Positions 1-14,996 of a stretch of 64,000 bases of DNA are shown here, in pieces; position 1 is the first letter of the stretch; every line of letters starts with the position of its first letter. The stretch is from Lates calcarifer (lineage: Eukaryota; Chordata; Actinopteri; Centropomidae), in NCBI RefSeq assembly GCF_001640805.2, contig NC_066856.1:19740712-19804711 (forward strand), given 5' to 3'. The notes under the pieces are model-generated. The model saw nothing but the letters and a program-made list of their open reading frames with translations, was not told where the DNA came from and ran no database searches. The position numbers were made by a program, and so were the translations under genes.

Positions 1-504
1 TGCAGAGAAACGAGCAAACTCAGGACAGAGACAGAGACAGAGACGCAGCAGCTGTGCAGACAGATTCTATTAATGCAAAACTACACTGAAAAAAACAGCA
101 AAACAAAACAAGAACTGCATGTGTTACCGTCATCGTGGCTCCACAACGCACCGGAGCAACTAACCAGTAATTTCACCATCAACTACTGTGAAGAGTACAC
201 GTCTGTTGATCAGTTCTGGTCTGAAAAAAGTAGAAGATAATGATTCAAATGTTGTTTCTTCTTGAACAATGACTAATTTTCTGTGGATGGATTAATCCAC
301 TGGTTGTTTCAGCCCTACATGACGTGAGAGGTAAACAAAAACAATCCAACTGTCTCAGAGTGATGATGTCAGCAGGTATCTCACAGAGGCTTTAACAAAC
401 AGAACCGACCACCTTTAGAAAAACGTCCTCGTGTTTTAGAAACCCGACACACCTGTTCAAGGACGTCTCTCCGTCAGAAAACAGAAATCGATTAACAAAA
501 AGGG

Positions 505-557
<53 letters not shown>

Positions 558-721
558 ACAGTTTTTAAGCTGAAAGTAGAGCCAGCCATCGCTGTGCTTG
601 GCACTGGTCAAAGTTTCTCAGTAGAGGGCAGAGTGGCGCTCACACCTCCACCTCCTCCTCCTCCTCCTCCTCCTCCTCAGGTGGGTGGGTGAAGTTGCGT
701 CGCCGTGGTTTCAGGCGCCCG
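1..721. other. 3' flank / 3' UTR side of ssr1
   Basis: No coding exon is visible here. The stretch contains the probable 3' untranslated region of ssr1, which is read from the minus strand, and a long GT microsatellite at about 510-554. A CTC/CTT-rich tract sits near 645-680. Short histidine/threonine open frames across the microsatellite are translations of the repeat. Confidence 0.6.
510..554. repeat. (GT)n microsatellite
   Basis: An uninterrupted run of about 22 GT dinucleotides downstream of the ssr1 stop codon. Confidence 0.95.
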
Positions 722-4800
<4,079 letters not shown>

Positions 4801-5160
4801 TTTGGAGTCGAAATCAGTGCGCTCTCATTCAGTGTCCGTCAGACAGCCAGGCTGTGTGCGCCGCCGTGCCCGCTTCCGTTACAATTCCTACGACGCATGC
4901 GCAAGAGACTCTGACCAGTCGGTGCTATGGCGGAGTTTGTCCCCCAGCGAACTATGTCTTTTCTAGCGCCATGTGTCGCGGTTCGCTTGGTGACAGTTAG
5001 ACGCCGTACAGAGGACTAGATGTGGCTAACATGAGGTTAGGTTGAGGTTAACCATCACGTGAGAAGACTCGTTTAGGTTGGGATAAGTTTAGGTTCAGGT
5101 TAAGGTTAAAAGGAAACACAATCGATGGGGAAACAGATTTCGACACAACACCGGAAGTGA
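4801..5160 (-). promoter_or_regulatory. ssr1 promoter region with NRF1-like and ETS-like sites
   Basis: The sequence upstream of the ssr1 start is rich in CpG compared with its surroundings. It has an NRF1-type palindrome GCATGCGC at 4895-4902 and a CCGGAAGT ETS-type site at 5151-5158. No TATA box is evident, as expected for a housekeeping gene. The role is inferred from motif and position only. Confidence 0.55.
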
Positions 5161-5861
5161 AGGCTGCGTCGGAGAAGTAGAATAAAATTTATTTATTTTG
5201 GCGCCTAAATCATTAAATTATTACATTTGTTAACTAAATTCTGGTTACACTTACTTAGTAATAGTGATATAGTAAAAGTAATAATTCACATATTGACTTT
5301 AGATAAATAGAATCAGTTAGTTTCTGAATAAACAGAGGAAACGGTGACACCTACTGGCAGAGAGCAGCTACTGCAGGAGACACAGGACATGAAGCTGGAG
5401 GTAACAGCTGCTTCAGCACTGATCTCTGCGGAGAAAAACCTCCACAGGTGACTGTGTTTGTGTTGAGCCTAAGTGTTTTCTCCAGATGTAAAACTTTACT
5501 TTAATGATCCCAGCAGATGTGGAGAAAATTCACTGTGTGTCTCTTAAAGGAGGTTTTTATTACATTGTGATAAAGTCAACATTTTTAAAATCTTAGTTTA
5601 CTTGTCATTTTATAAACATGAATAATGAATATATAGTCTATATATTAAAGAGCTATTTGTTTTTACATCAAATATCATAAACAAAATAAACATTAAGACA
5701 CTGATTTTACACCAAATCCAAACATAAATCCAAATAATATCCATCAATGAGGCTGTGAAACTCAGACCTTCACCTCAGAGCTTCACTTCTTCAGGGTTTT
5801 GAACTTTTTCCTTTAGATACACACCTTTACTTCAATGTCATTGTAGTGAGCATCACAACAA
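5161..5861. other. Spacer between ssr1 and the NLR gene
   Basis: AT-rich sequence without a recognisable exon or RNA gene. I see nothing functional in it beyond being 5' of ssr1 and 3' of the NLR gene. Confidence 0.5.
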
Positions 5862-5958
5862 TCAAACCCTGCAGCACTGAGAGTCATCTCCACTTCCTCT
5901 GATTCCTCTGTCAGTCACTACTGGATGAAGCTCTCCTCTCCGCTCTACCTCCCAGTAA

Positions 5959-5960
<2 letters not shown>
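5862..5960 (-). pseudogene. B30.2 (PRY-SPRY) remnant of the NLR gene
   Basis: The frame [20 protein letters not shown] has the start of a SPRY domain as found at the C-terminus of many fish NLRs and TRIMs. It then meets a TGA at 5862-5864. No PRY or distal SPRY half could be read. A CA/GA simple repeat lies immediately upstream on this strand, where the PRY part should be. Confidence 0.5.
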
Positions 5961-5998
<38 letters not shown>

Positions 5999-8900
5999 CT
6001 CTTATGGATCCCACCGCTCCCACCTGCAGAGAGAGTCAGAACAGAGAGGAGGTGGATCAGTGTTTACAGACTCTTCATCAGTCAGTCAGTGATGCAGCAC
6101 ATCCAGTATAAAGAGCAGCAGGGACTTCAGTCCTGTTCAGAGCAGCAGTGGAGCAGCTGTGGAGCGGAGCCAGCTTCCTTTCAGCTCTCATGTTAACAGA
6201 TTGGAGTGAACACAGTCACAGCTTTACAGGAAACACTGGATCTCTGCTCTGATACTAACTGTGTTTAGGACAATACTGATCAAACTACTGACCTCACAGT
6301 CTTCAGTCTGTAGTCTGGACTCTGTGCAAGATCTAACAGCTCCTTCACTCCTGAATCCTGCAGGTTGTTGTTACTCAGCTTCAGTTCTGTCAGATGGGAG
6401 GGGTTGGACTTCAGAGCTGAGACCAGAGAAGAACAGCTGATCTCTGACAAACTGCACTCACTCAACCTGAATAAAGAATAAAAGATGTGAGTTTAGGAGA
6501 CAAAGTTCCTGCTTGAAACCATTCAGTGTTTCATCATCTGTTCAGAGCTGAAGAAGGTTTAGAATGAACAAGTTTAGAAACTGGAAACTCCAAACACCTG
6601 AACCAACAGGATGCAGGTTAAAAACAGTCAGAGAAACAAAGAGAAAAACAGCTCTCATTAATATTAATGACAACATGCTGCTGCTTCAATAAAGACGTAG
6701 TGACTTCAGCTCTTAAACTCTGCAGCTCCACCACAGGCTCCATCTATACAAACTCAGGCTGTGCAGACACATTTATCTGAGATTCAACTCAGTTCCAACC
6801 AATCTGCCCTCTCAATGTTGAAGGAAAACTCTTTTTCAGTATGGTGGCACAGAGGCTGTCTACGTACCTGGAGAAAAACAAGTACATCGATACATCACTA
6901 CAGAAGGCAGGCATTTCCGGATTCTCAGGTTGTTTAGAGCATACAAGCATGATATGGTATCAGATCCAAGCTGCAAAAAAGGACAAAAGAGACCTACATG
7001 TTGTCTTCATTGATCTGGCCAATGCATTTGGTTCAGTTCTATATGAACTCCTCTGGAAGTCCTTTAACTTCTTCCAGGTACCAGGTGCATTTACTACACT
7101 GGTCAAGTCCTACTTCGAAAGACCCGGGTTGTGCAATCTCATCCCTGGCTTTCACAATGGCCATGGAAGTCATCATCAGGGCCTCAGGATGGGTGGTGGG
7201 CAGGGAGCGAACTAGGAATGGACTCCGCCTTCCACCAATCTGGGCACACATGCACATACAACCACTGCAGCATGCACCAGGGGGCTACTTGAGAAGCTGC
7301 AGGAGAACATCAAGCAGGCCCAGATGAAGATCAAGCCAAACAACTCTCAAAGCATCTCAGTACTCAAAGGAGAGCCCAAAGAAGAAAAGTTCTTCATCTG
7401 TGACATTCCAATACCAACGGTATCTGAACAACTGGTCAAAAGCCTGGGCAGATGCTACGATTCAACAGACAAAACCCATGTGCAGCAGAAATGGATACCA
7501 TCTGACGCAGTGCAGAAAGCCACTTCAGCCCTGAGGCACAAAGACATCATGGGACATGTCCAACAAAGAAGAGGAGGTTTTGGTCTGGTGGAAGGAGAAC
7601 TGACTTGGCGCAAGGCCCCAACATCAGAGCAGAAGAAAATGGTGATCAGAAGCAGGACAACTATACATTGCCCGAGACTAGAAAATGCAAGCTGACCTCA
7701 GCCAGTAACAAATTTTTAAACATGAGATCGCATCCATCAACCTTAGTCGGACCTGCTCCTCTAGTCCCCTTAACTGAAGTCTGTGTACATCATTGAGCTA
7801 ACAGTACTGTGGGAAAAATAAATGGAGGGGGCCTATGAACATAAAAAGCTCTGCTACGCATACCTGGCAGCAGATGCGAAATAGCAGTTCCAGTTGAAGG
7901 GGGATACCGAGGATTTGTGGCTTCCTCCGTCATCAGACTACTGAAAGAACTGGGAAGTCATGAGCAGGCCCTGCAGCAAACCATCAAGGCACTATCAAAG
8001 GCAGCCGAAAGAAGTAGCCAGTGAATATGGTGCAAGCGGAAGGACCCTTGCTGGGCCTCAGGACGTCTGTCAGAGTTTACCTCAGTTTCTGTCGCTATGT
8101 CTCTGTAGGAAAGACCTACATTTTAAAGTGTTATGATGGTCGGTCTCTCTTCCATTGTTAGCAGCACAGTAGTACAATACTAAAACAGATTCAGAACTTG
8201 TTATTATGACGTCTTTGGTTTGAATATTTCAGTCAGTTAAAACATTACAAAGCCTTACAAAGGGCTCAGATATGGATTATAGATTGTGATTGATTCAATG
8301 TGTTTTGTTATAAACAGTCACTGGACTAAACCAGAAAAGAACAAAACAGACTTTACCATTAAGATCCTCAGTGTGGATCAGTATAATATGAGCCTGATGT
8401 CTGCAGGTTAGAGTCAACACAACTTTCACATCAGATTCATCTCAGCACAGAAAGAAAATATGGAGTCTGACCTCAGAGTCTCCAGTCTACAGTCTGGACT
8501 CTGTAGAAAACCACACAGCTCCTTCACTCCTGAATCCTTCAGGTTGTTGAGACTCAGGTCCAGATCTCTCAGATGGGAGGGGTTGGACTTCAGAGCTGAG
8601 ACCAGAGAAGAACAGCTGATCTCTGTCAAATTGCAGTTTCTCAACCTGAATAAAGAATAAAAGATGTGGATCAAATCATTGATAATCAATCAGATCTGTC
8701 CTGATCAATGATGTTTAGTCTAAAATGAGTAGAAAGACTTTGTCCTTCGGTTATTGTGGATCATCATAATGTCAGCCTTCTACAGACATCATTCAAATGT
8801 CAGCTCAACATTCAGACACCTGTTCATGTCAACACTGATTCAGAACCTGCTGCTGACCTCAGTCAGTCTCTAACTACAGGATCAATATCACATCAGACAT

Positions 8901-11900
8901 GTTGACATAAAAATCTATCCAACTTCAAATACACAGTTGTGATTCAGTAACAAATGTCTTGGGCCCTGGTATCTGTGTTAGTTGTGACGATCTTTTATTT
9001 GTTGTTGTGATAAAAACTTACTCTGAATAACGACCACTGGACATTTTCTACAGTGTATTTAGAAAACATTAGTCCTCTGACTGGGAGAAATACGAGTGTG
9101 TGAGTTGTGAAGGTTTGATTGAAGTGAACAGACATTATTGATGACAACTGACTGAAATGAACTGAAGCTGAAGGAATAATTCTCAGTGTGAGATCAGAAC
9201 AACTGACAATATGGAACAACCACTATTTAACATGTCATTTATTCTAAATGAATGGATTCAAGTTCTGTGTGAAGATAAATGAGGTTCAGTTGTGTATTAA
9301 AGATCTAAGATCTCCAACAGTAACAGACAGTGAACTGACCTCAGAGTCTCCAGTCTACAGTCTGGACTCTGCAGAAAACCACACAGATCCTTCACTCCTG
9401 AATCCTGCAGCTGTCGTTGAAGCTCAGGATCCAGTTCTCTCAGATGGGAGGGGTTGGACTTCAGAGCTGAGACCAGAGAAGAACAGCTGATCTCTGTCAA
9501 AGTGCAGTCCCACAACCTGAATAAAGAATAAAAGATGTGGATCAAATCATTGATAATCAATCAGATCTGTCCTGATCAATGATGTTTAGTCTAAAATGAG
9601 TAGAGTGACTTTGTCTTCTGTTATTGTGGATCATAATGTCAGCTTCTACAGACATCATCCAATGTCAGCTCAACATTCAGACACTGTTCACACATCCGAC
9701 ACATTGGAAAAACTGTTCATTATTTATTTATTACATGAATTATTCTTCTTGTATTGTGTAGTTTGTGTAATTAAATAATGTTAAAGTAGAGATAAGCTAT
9801 GTCAGCCCATTTGGATCCAGTTATGAGGTCAACAACCAATTGAGTTGTTCATTCAAATCCTCAGTTTAGTTTATTTATGTTAAGGTCTGGTAACTGGTCC
9901 ATGAATCAAAATTAAAATGACCAACTGTTAACTTGAGTAGAAGAGCTCTGTAAGAGGAATCTTCACCTGATATAAATCCAAAACTGTTGAACCAATGAAA
10001 AACTGAAACTTCAAAGATTTGAAATGAATATAAACTCCAACAGCTCTAGTCAGTGAACTGACCTCAGAGTCTCCAGTCTACAGTTTGGACTCTTTAGTCC
10101 ATCAGACAGGATCTTCACTCCTGAATCCTTCAGACTCCAGTTGTGACTCAGGTCCAGTTCTGTCAGATGGGAGGGGTTGGACTTCAGAGCTGAGGCCAGG
10201 ACTTCACAGTGAGTCTCTGAGAGTCCACAGTGAGCTGAGTCTGTGATCAGAGAAAATATCAAATCTGTTACAATAAAATCAGACAAGTTGTAACTAAAAA
10301 CAAACTCAATGAATCTGATGATAAAACATGTTATAATGTGATGAACATCTGTGGTTCAGTTCATCTTATTGTGTTTGACATGAGACAAACAAAATAAGAT
10401 GAATATCTGAAGAACTAAACTACTAATCTCCACTGACTGATGATGTTAATGATGCATGTCTGGACTCACCGAGCCTTCCTGCAGTTCCTCACAGCTGGGA
10501 TCAGTCTCCGTTGTCCCTCCTCTGATGTGTTGTATGTCTCCAGGTCCAACTCATCCAGAACCTCCTCTGACATCTGCAGCATGTAGGCCAGAGCTGAGCA
10601 CTGGATCTCAGAGAGTCTCTGCTCTGATCTGTTCTCTGACTTCAGGAACTCTTGGATCTCCTGATGAACTGAGTGGTCGTTCATCTCCATCAGACAGTGG
10701 AAGATGTTGATGCTTCTGTCAGGAGAGATTTTATCTTCTGTTCATCTTCTTCAGGTTGTTGATGGCTCTCTGGATGATTTCTGGACTGTTCTCTGTCTGA
10801 CCCAGCAGACCTCCTAAGAGTCTCTGGTTGGACTCCAGAGAGAGGCCATGAAGGAAGCGAACAAACAGGTCCAGGTGACCATTTTTACTTGTCAAGAGAT
10901 TTCTCCATGACTCTCCTCAGGAAGACATCCAGAGATGGATCACTGTTATCACTGTTCAAACCTTGGAATCTTCCCAAGAAAGTCTTGGTTTGAATCCAGT
11001 CTTCTCCCAGGAACCTCTCCAGTACCTGTGTCTTCCTGTTGGTGAAACAGTGGAACATGTAGACTGCAGCCAGAAACTCCTGAACACTCAGATGAACAAA
11101 GCAGTAGACTGTTTTCTGGAAGATCACACTCTCTCTTTTGAAGATCTCTGTACAAACTCCTGAGTACACCAAGGCCTCTGTCACATCAAGACCACACTGC
11201 TCCAGGTCTTCTTGGTAGAACATGATGTTTCCTTTCTGCAGATGTTCAAACGCCAGCCTGCCCAGCTTCAGAAGAACTTCCCTGTCAGCCTCCTGTCAGC
11301 TCCTGTGGACTCGTCTCATGTCCCTCATGGTACTTGTTCTTCTTCCTCTTTGTCTGAACCAGCAGGAAGTGTGAGTACAGGTCAGTCAGGGTCTTGGGCA
11401 GCTCTCCTCTCTGCTCTGTAGTCAACATGTGCTCCAGAACTGTAGCAGTGATCCAGCAGAAGACTGGGACTCCACACATGATGTGGAGGACTCCTGGAGG
11501 TCTTGATGTGTGAGATGGTTCTGTTGGACAGCTCTTCATCACTGGATCTCCTCCTGAAGTACTCCTCCTTCTGTGGGTCAGTGAAGCCTCGTACTTCTGT
11601 TACCCTGTCAACACATGAAGGAGGGATCTGATTGGCCGCTGCAGGTCTGGAAGTTATCCAGACCAGAGCCGAGGGAAGCAGATTCCCCTGGATGAGGTTT
11701 GTCAGCAGCTCGTTGACTGATGACTTCTGTGTGACGTCAGACACAACCTTCCTGTTGTTGAAATCCAGTGAAAGTCTGCTTTCATCCAGGCCGTCAAAGA
11801 TGAACAGAACTTTACAGACAGCCAGCTTCTCTGCTGTGACCTTCTGTAATGTTGGATGGAAAACATGGAGCAGCGTGAGAAGACTGTACTGCTCATCTCT

Positions 11901-12928
11901 GATCCAGGTTCAGCTCCCTGAACGAAAGCAGAACCAGCAGACTGACATCTTGGTTTTCCGAGCCCTCTGCCCAGTCCAGAGTGAACTTCTGCACTGAGAA
12001 GGTTTTTCCAACACCAGCGACGCCGTTGGTCAGAACCACTCTGATGTGTCTCTGTTGGTCAGGTAAAGCTTTAAAGATGTCCTGGCACCTGATTGGAGTG
12101 TCATGGAGGGTCTTCTTCTTGGACGCTGTCTCCAGCTGCCTCACCTCATGTTGGGTATTAACCTCTTCATCTCTGTCCCTCCTGTGATGTAGAGCTCAGT
12201 GTAGATCCTGTTGAGGAGGGTTCTACTTCCTGTTCCATCAGTTCCTTCAGTCACATGTTCACATCTCCTCCTCAGACTGATCTGATGTTCATCTAAAACC
12301 TCCTGTCAGACCACTATCTGCTCAAAGACAACAGATATCCATTCAGTAAGTCAAGAATTATTAGGTATTGTAACAAAGAGAAATGGACGTATCCCCAGTC
12401 TTACTTTGTACAGTGCTGGTCTGACTGGCTGTCTGCAGTCCAGGTCCTGGTCTGGATCTTTGTCCACACTGGGGACAGGAGGAGTCTCCTGATGAACCAG
12501 ACTGGTCCCAGTCTGAGGTGATGCACTGTCTGCAGAACCAGTGTCCACAGCTGGTAGAGACTGGATCCTTCAGGACGTCCTGACACAAAGAACAGCAGGA
12601 CAGCTGCTGCTCCTCACAAACACCACTCCTCCTCTTCCTCTTTCTGTGGAAGACATTTCTTTAGAACTAAACTGATTTGTTGAAACCATCAATAATTTCA
12701 GGTTAGAAAACCCAGAAGATCCATCTTAGTTTGAAACAGTATCTGCATCAATATGAATATAAATCTTTTAACAGATCATTTAGTCGCAGTCTCTCACTTT
12801 GTCTCTGAGGGTCCAGGTTCATTACTGAACTCTGGAGGAGGATCTTTGGACCAGTCACTCTTCATAGACAGACAGCTGGATCCTGGAGACTCTGCTCTGT
12901 CCTCCTCTTCCTCCACACAATCACTCAT
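5862..12928 (-). CDS. Fish-type NLR (NLRC3/NLRP12-like) gene, frame broken at several places
   Basis: Cytosolic innate immune sensor of the large teleost-expanded NLR family. Pieces recognised from 5' to 3' on the minus strand: leader exon 12798-12928 (starts [16 protein letters not shown]), RING-like exon 12405-12643, FISNA plus NACHT exon about 10470-12302, LRR exons 10063-10234, 9340-9516, 8472-8645 and 6293-6466, and a short B30.2/SPRY remnant at 5862-5960. Exons of 174 nt with the [10 protein letters not shown] core are typical of these genes. The NACHT exon needs about six 1-nt corrections to read through, so the locus is either a recent pseudogene or is affected by assembly indels. The conserved splice sites and intact LRR units favour a recently functional or functional gene. 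A retrotransposon remnant lies between the last two LRR exons. Confidence 0.8.
5958..5998. repeat. (CA)n(GA)n compound microsatellite
   Basis: About eight CA units followed by about eleven GA units, directly beside the SPRY remnant. Confidence 0.85.
6293..6466 (-). CDS. NLR gene, LRR exon 4
   Basis: Exactly 174 nt, encoding [35 protein letters not shown] and [10 protein letters not shown]. It is separated from LRR exon 3 by a 2-kb intron that contains the retrotransposon remnant. Confidence 0.8.
6780..8035 (+). mobile_element. Decayed non-LTR retrotransposon (reverse transcriptase fragments)
   Basis: Fragments of one LINE-type polyprotein in order: [55 protein letters not shown] (RT motif A region), [17 protein letters not shown] in a shifted frame, then [16 protein letters not shown] and [22 protein letters not shown]-terminal piece around [18 protein letters not shown] lies near 7890-7960. 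The catalytic YxDD-type site is destroyed (AHMHIQ in its place), and there are internal deletions after GRCYDS and after VIRS. The insertion is antisense to the NLR gene. It resembles a family widespread in fish genomes in which the C-terminal part is a PD-(D/E)xK-type endonuclease. That classification is from memory of the family and not from a search. Confidence 0.8.
8472..8645 (-). CDS. NLR gene, LRR exon 3
   Basis: Exactly 174 nt, encoding [35 protein letters not shown] and [15 protein letters not shown]. It is the best-preserved LRR unit of the locus, with consensus acceptor and donor. Confidence 0.8.
9340..9516 (-). CDS. NLR gene, LRR exon 2 (altered core)
   Basis: Starts with [20 protein letters not shown]. 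The central LDLS-N motif is replaced by [14 protein letters not shown]. This is explained by one extra base followed by two extra bases, a net gain of three that restores frame. Splice sites are intact. Confidence 0.7.
10063..10234 (-). CDS. NLR gene, LRR exon 1
   Basis: One leucine-rich repeat pair: [20 protein letters not shown] followed by LTELDLSHN and SGVKIL. Acceptor and donor are present. The repeat core has an extra residue ([11 protein letters not shown]) compared with the usual [10 protein letters not shown]. Confidence 0.75.
10470..12302 (-). CDS. NLR gene, FISNA-NACHT exon (frameshifted)
   Basis: FISNA is recognised by [11 protein letters not shown] and [13 protein letters not shown]. 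The NACHT domain has a Walker A loop GVAGVGKT, a Walker B-like [11 protein letters not shown], a sensor region [13 protein letters not shown], and the downstream winged-helix part [15 protein letters not shown]. Reading along the exon requires a frame change near 12180, 11908, 11490, 11293, 10891 and 10736. Where I can compare with the family consensus, most shifts are single extra bases. Between the shifts the protein is well preserved and not otherwise interrupted by stops, which is unusual for an old pseudogene. Confidence 0.75.
12405..12643 (-). CDS. NLR gene, RING-like zinc-finger exon
   Basis: The open reading frame contains a C-x2-C knuckle ([11 protein letters not shown]), a [13 protein letters not shown] segment and a final CPQCG pair, in the spacing of a C3HC4 RING finger. 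Such a module sits just before FISNA in some fish NLRs and suggests E3-ligase-type or scaffold function (inference). It splices in phase from the leader exon, preceded by a basic RKRKRRSG stretch. Confidence 0.75.
12798..12928 (-). CDS. NLR gene, acidic leader exon
   Basis: Encodes about 43 residues beginning [16 protein letters not shown] and ending EPGPSETK, a leader that recurs at the start of many fish NLR proteins. ATG at 12926-12928. The donor lies at 12796-12797 in phase 2 and matches the phase of the next exon. There is no membrane or signal segment, consistent with a cytosolic protein. Confidence 0.75.
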
Positions 12929-14790
12929 CTTCTGGACTTCAGTCAGTCTGAGAGGGAAACAGTAACACTGACTGAGACACTCACACACACAAGAACCAGG
13001 ACAAACAGGTCTGATCAGGAGTCACACCCAAAAAATGCAAAGCAAACAACACGCACAAAGCTTTCAGCTTTCTCTCAGTGTTTTTGTTCAGACAGAAGTT
13101 CACTCTGTCTCTTCTTCTCTGGGAGAAACTGACTCAGAGACTTTGACAGTAAAATAATAATAATGTTGTATTAACACTCACCCTGACTCAGCCTTCAGTT
13201 TCTCTCCTTCTGCTCTGCGCAGTTAAAATGGAGTCTGAACTCACTGAATACTTTCACTTTTTCCTTCCTCCTCCCAGGTACCTGGATCACCTGGTAAGTT
13301 TTGCTCCTCCCCTCTCCATTTACAGGAAAACAATCCTGGCTCAGAAATGGAAGGACTCAAAAGCATGACTCAAGAGACACAGATAAAAAGGTGGAAATAA
13401 TTCACCTGTATTTAGACTTGGCAGATAGGAGAGGGCAGTCTTTTCCTCTAGTGCCACCATGAGGTTTACATTTTTTTTCATTACACATGACTTGACAACT
13501 ATCAGATGAATTGCCATGAAAATTTGTTGCAGATATCTGTGGTGCCCAGACCAGAGACTTTCACAGCACTCTGTATAATCCTAATTCAAAAATCTTTCCC
13601 AGTTGTTTTTCTGGTTTCCAGTTGTGGCTGAAGTCACAGTTCCAGCTTTGTTAATCACTGATGTTCTGTCTCCATCTAGTGGCCAAAACAAGGAGCAACA
13701 CTCTGACCTGTTGAAATTCATCTTTTCTTTTTTCCTCATCTCTTCTTCTCCTCGTCCTTTTCCCATTTGAGATTTGACCACATTGTCTTCAGTTTGGGTA
13801 AATCCAGAGTAAGTTCCTGTAAATCTACTGTACAGATGTTTTTGGTCTGTTGTGAATGTCCACACTAGAAGGTAAGTGAAGTCTGCTGTCAGAGCCAACA
13901 AATGTGGAAACATCTCCCATTTTCAGTCTTTAAAGTTTCTCATGAAGACGAAAATGTCAGCTCGTTAGCGAAAATTAGTTAGCTAACTAATGTAGCTAAC
14001 TAATGTTAGCTAACGAGCGCTCCGTCAGTTCAGGCGCCACACTCACAGTAAAGAACCGCTGTTAACAGTGAAATGTGAACACGAAGCTGAGACTCACTGT
14101 GTGGAGGATCAGGATCTGAGGTCCAGATCCTCTCTGCGGTGACACACGTTCAAACCGCCGCTGAAACGACATCTTTACTTAGAAGTCCTGTAGTGTGCTC
14201 CGTTAGCGTTAGCTAAACAATCCTGAACATACAGACAGGTTAATGAGTCAAACGGTTATCAGAACACAGGAGGAGCTGACTGGAGTCCTGGTGTATTTGG
14301 CCTGTTGATGCTAACGAGCAAAACAAAAACGCTCTTACCTTGTAATCTGCAGGATGAAGGTGGTGAAAAATTCGTCCAGTCAAAATGTGAGCTCACGTGT
14401 TTGTCTTCCTAAAATGCAACTCAAAAATACAGTAAAGTAATTTTCTTTCCTCCAAGAGATTATACTGTAAAATACCCTAAAATCATACAGTAATGTACTG
14501 CAATTACAGATTCCGTTGAATTTTTTCATAAATTTACAGCAGTTTCTTGTATATTATTGTATTTATTGTGTATTTTTTTTAAAAGCTGTGTAAGGATCGG
14601 ACGGTGTTCCATCAAACTGGATCTGTGTTTCCTGGATCACCTGCAGAACTAATCCACTGCTCTGAGTGTGTGTGTGTGTGTGTGTGTGTGTACTTGTAAA
14701 TGCTACACAGTGAGGACAAAAAATGAGTGTCCTCGAAAAGACAGTACAAGAACGTGTGTGTGAACAAATATCAAAGCCAACAATGCGTAA
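12929..14790. other. Spacer upstream of the NLR gene
   Basis: No confident coding sequence. An untranslated first exon of the NLR gene may lie at about 13180-13240 on the minus strand, upstream of the leader exon. A stretch near 13965-14010 is a TTAGCTAAC-rich direct and inverted repeat. A GT microsatellite lies at about 14665-14692. Confidence 0.4.
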
Positions 14791-14799
14791 TTCCACTGA

Positions 14800-14867
14800 T
14801 GACGTCATACAGACATTACTCATAGACATTACTGATGTGATGACGTCAGAGCAGAGGTTTTAAATAG
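14800..14867 (+). promoter_or_regulatory. Two palindromic CREs and a TATA-like box
   Basis: Perfect TGACGTCA palindromes occur at 14800-14807 and 14841-14848, followed by TTTTAAATAG around 14858-14866. The coding ATG of the single-exon gene is 130 nt downstream. The arrangement is a plausible compact CREB/CREM/ATF-responsive core promoter. Function is inferred from motifs only. Confidence 0.6.
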
Positions 14868-14996
14868 ACCCCAGACCGTGTTTTATCAAATTTATCAAAT
14901 TTATCAAAAAATCAAAATTACGGTGAAGATATTTCAAAAACCGACTCTCTCATACGAGAAACTTTCCTTAAAAACGGCCGCTAGACAAACAAGGAG

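Noticed and set aside
5035..5110. TTAGGTTGAGGTT-like repeats resembling interstitial telomere
   Set aside because: Units are irregular and never TTAGGG. Probably simple-sequence drift in the ssr1 upstream region.
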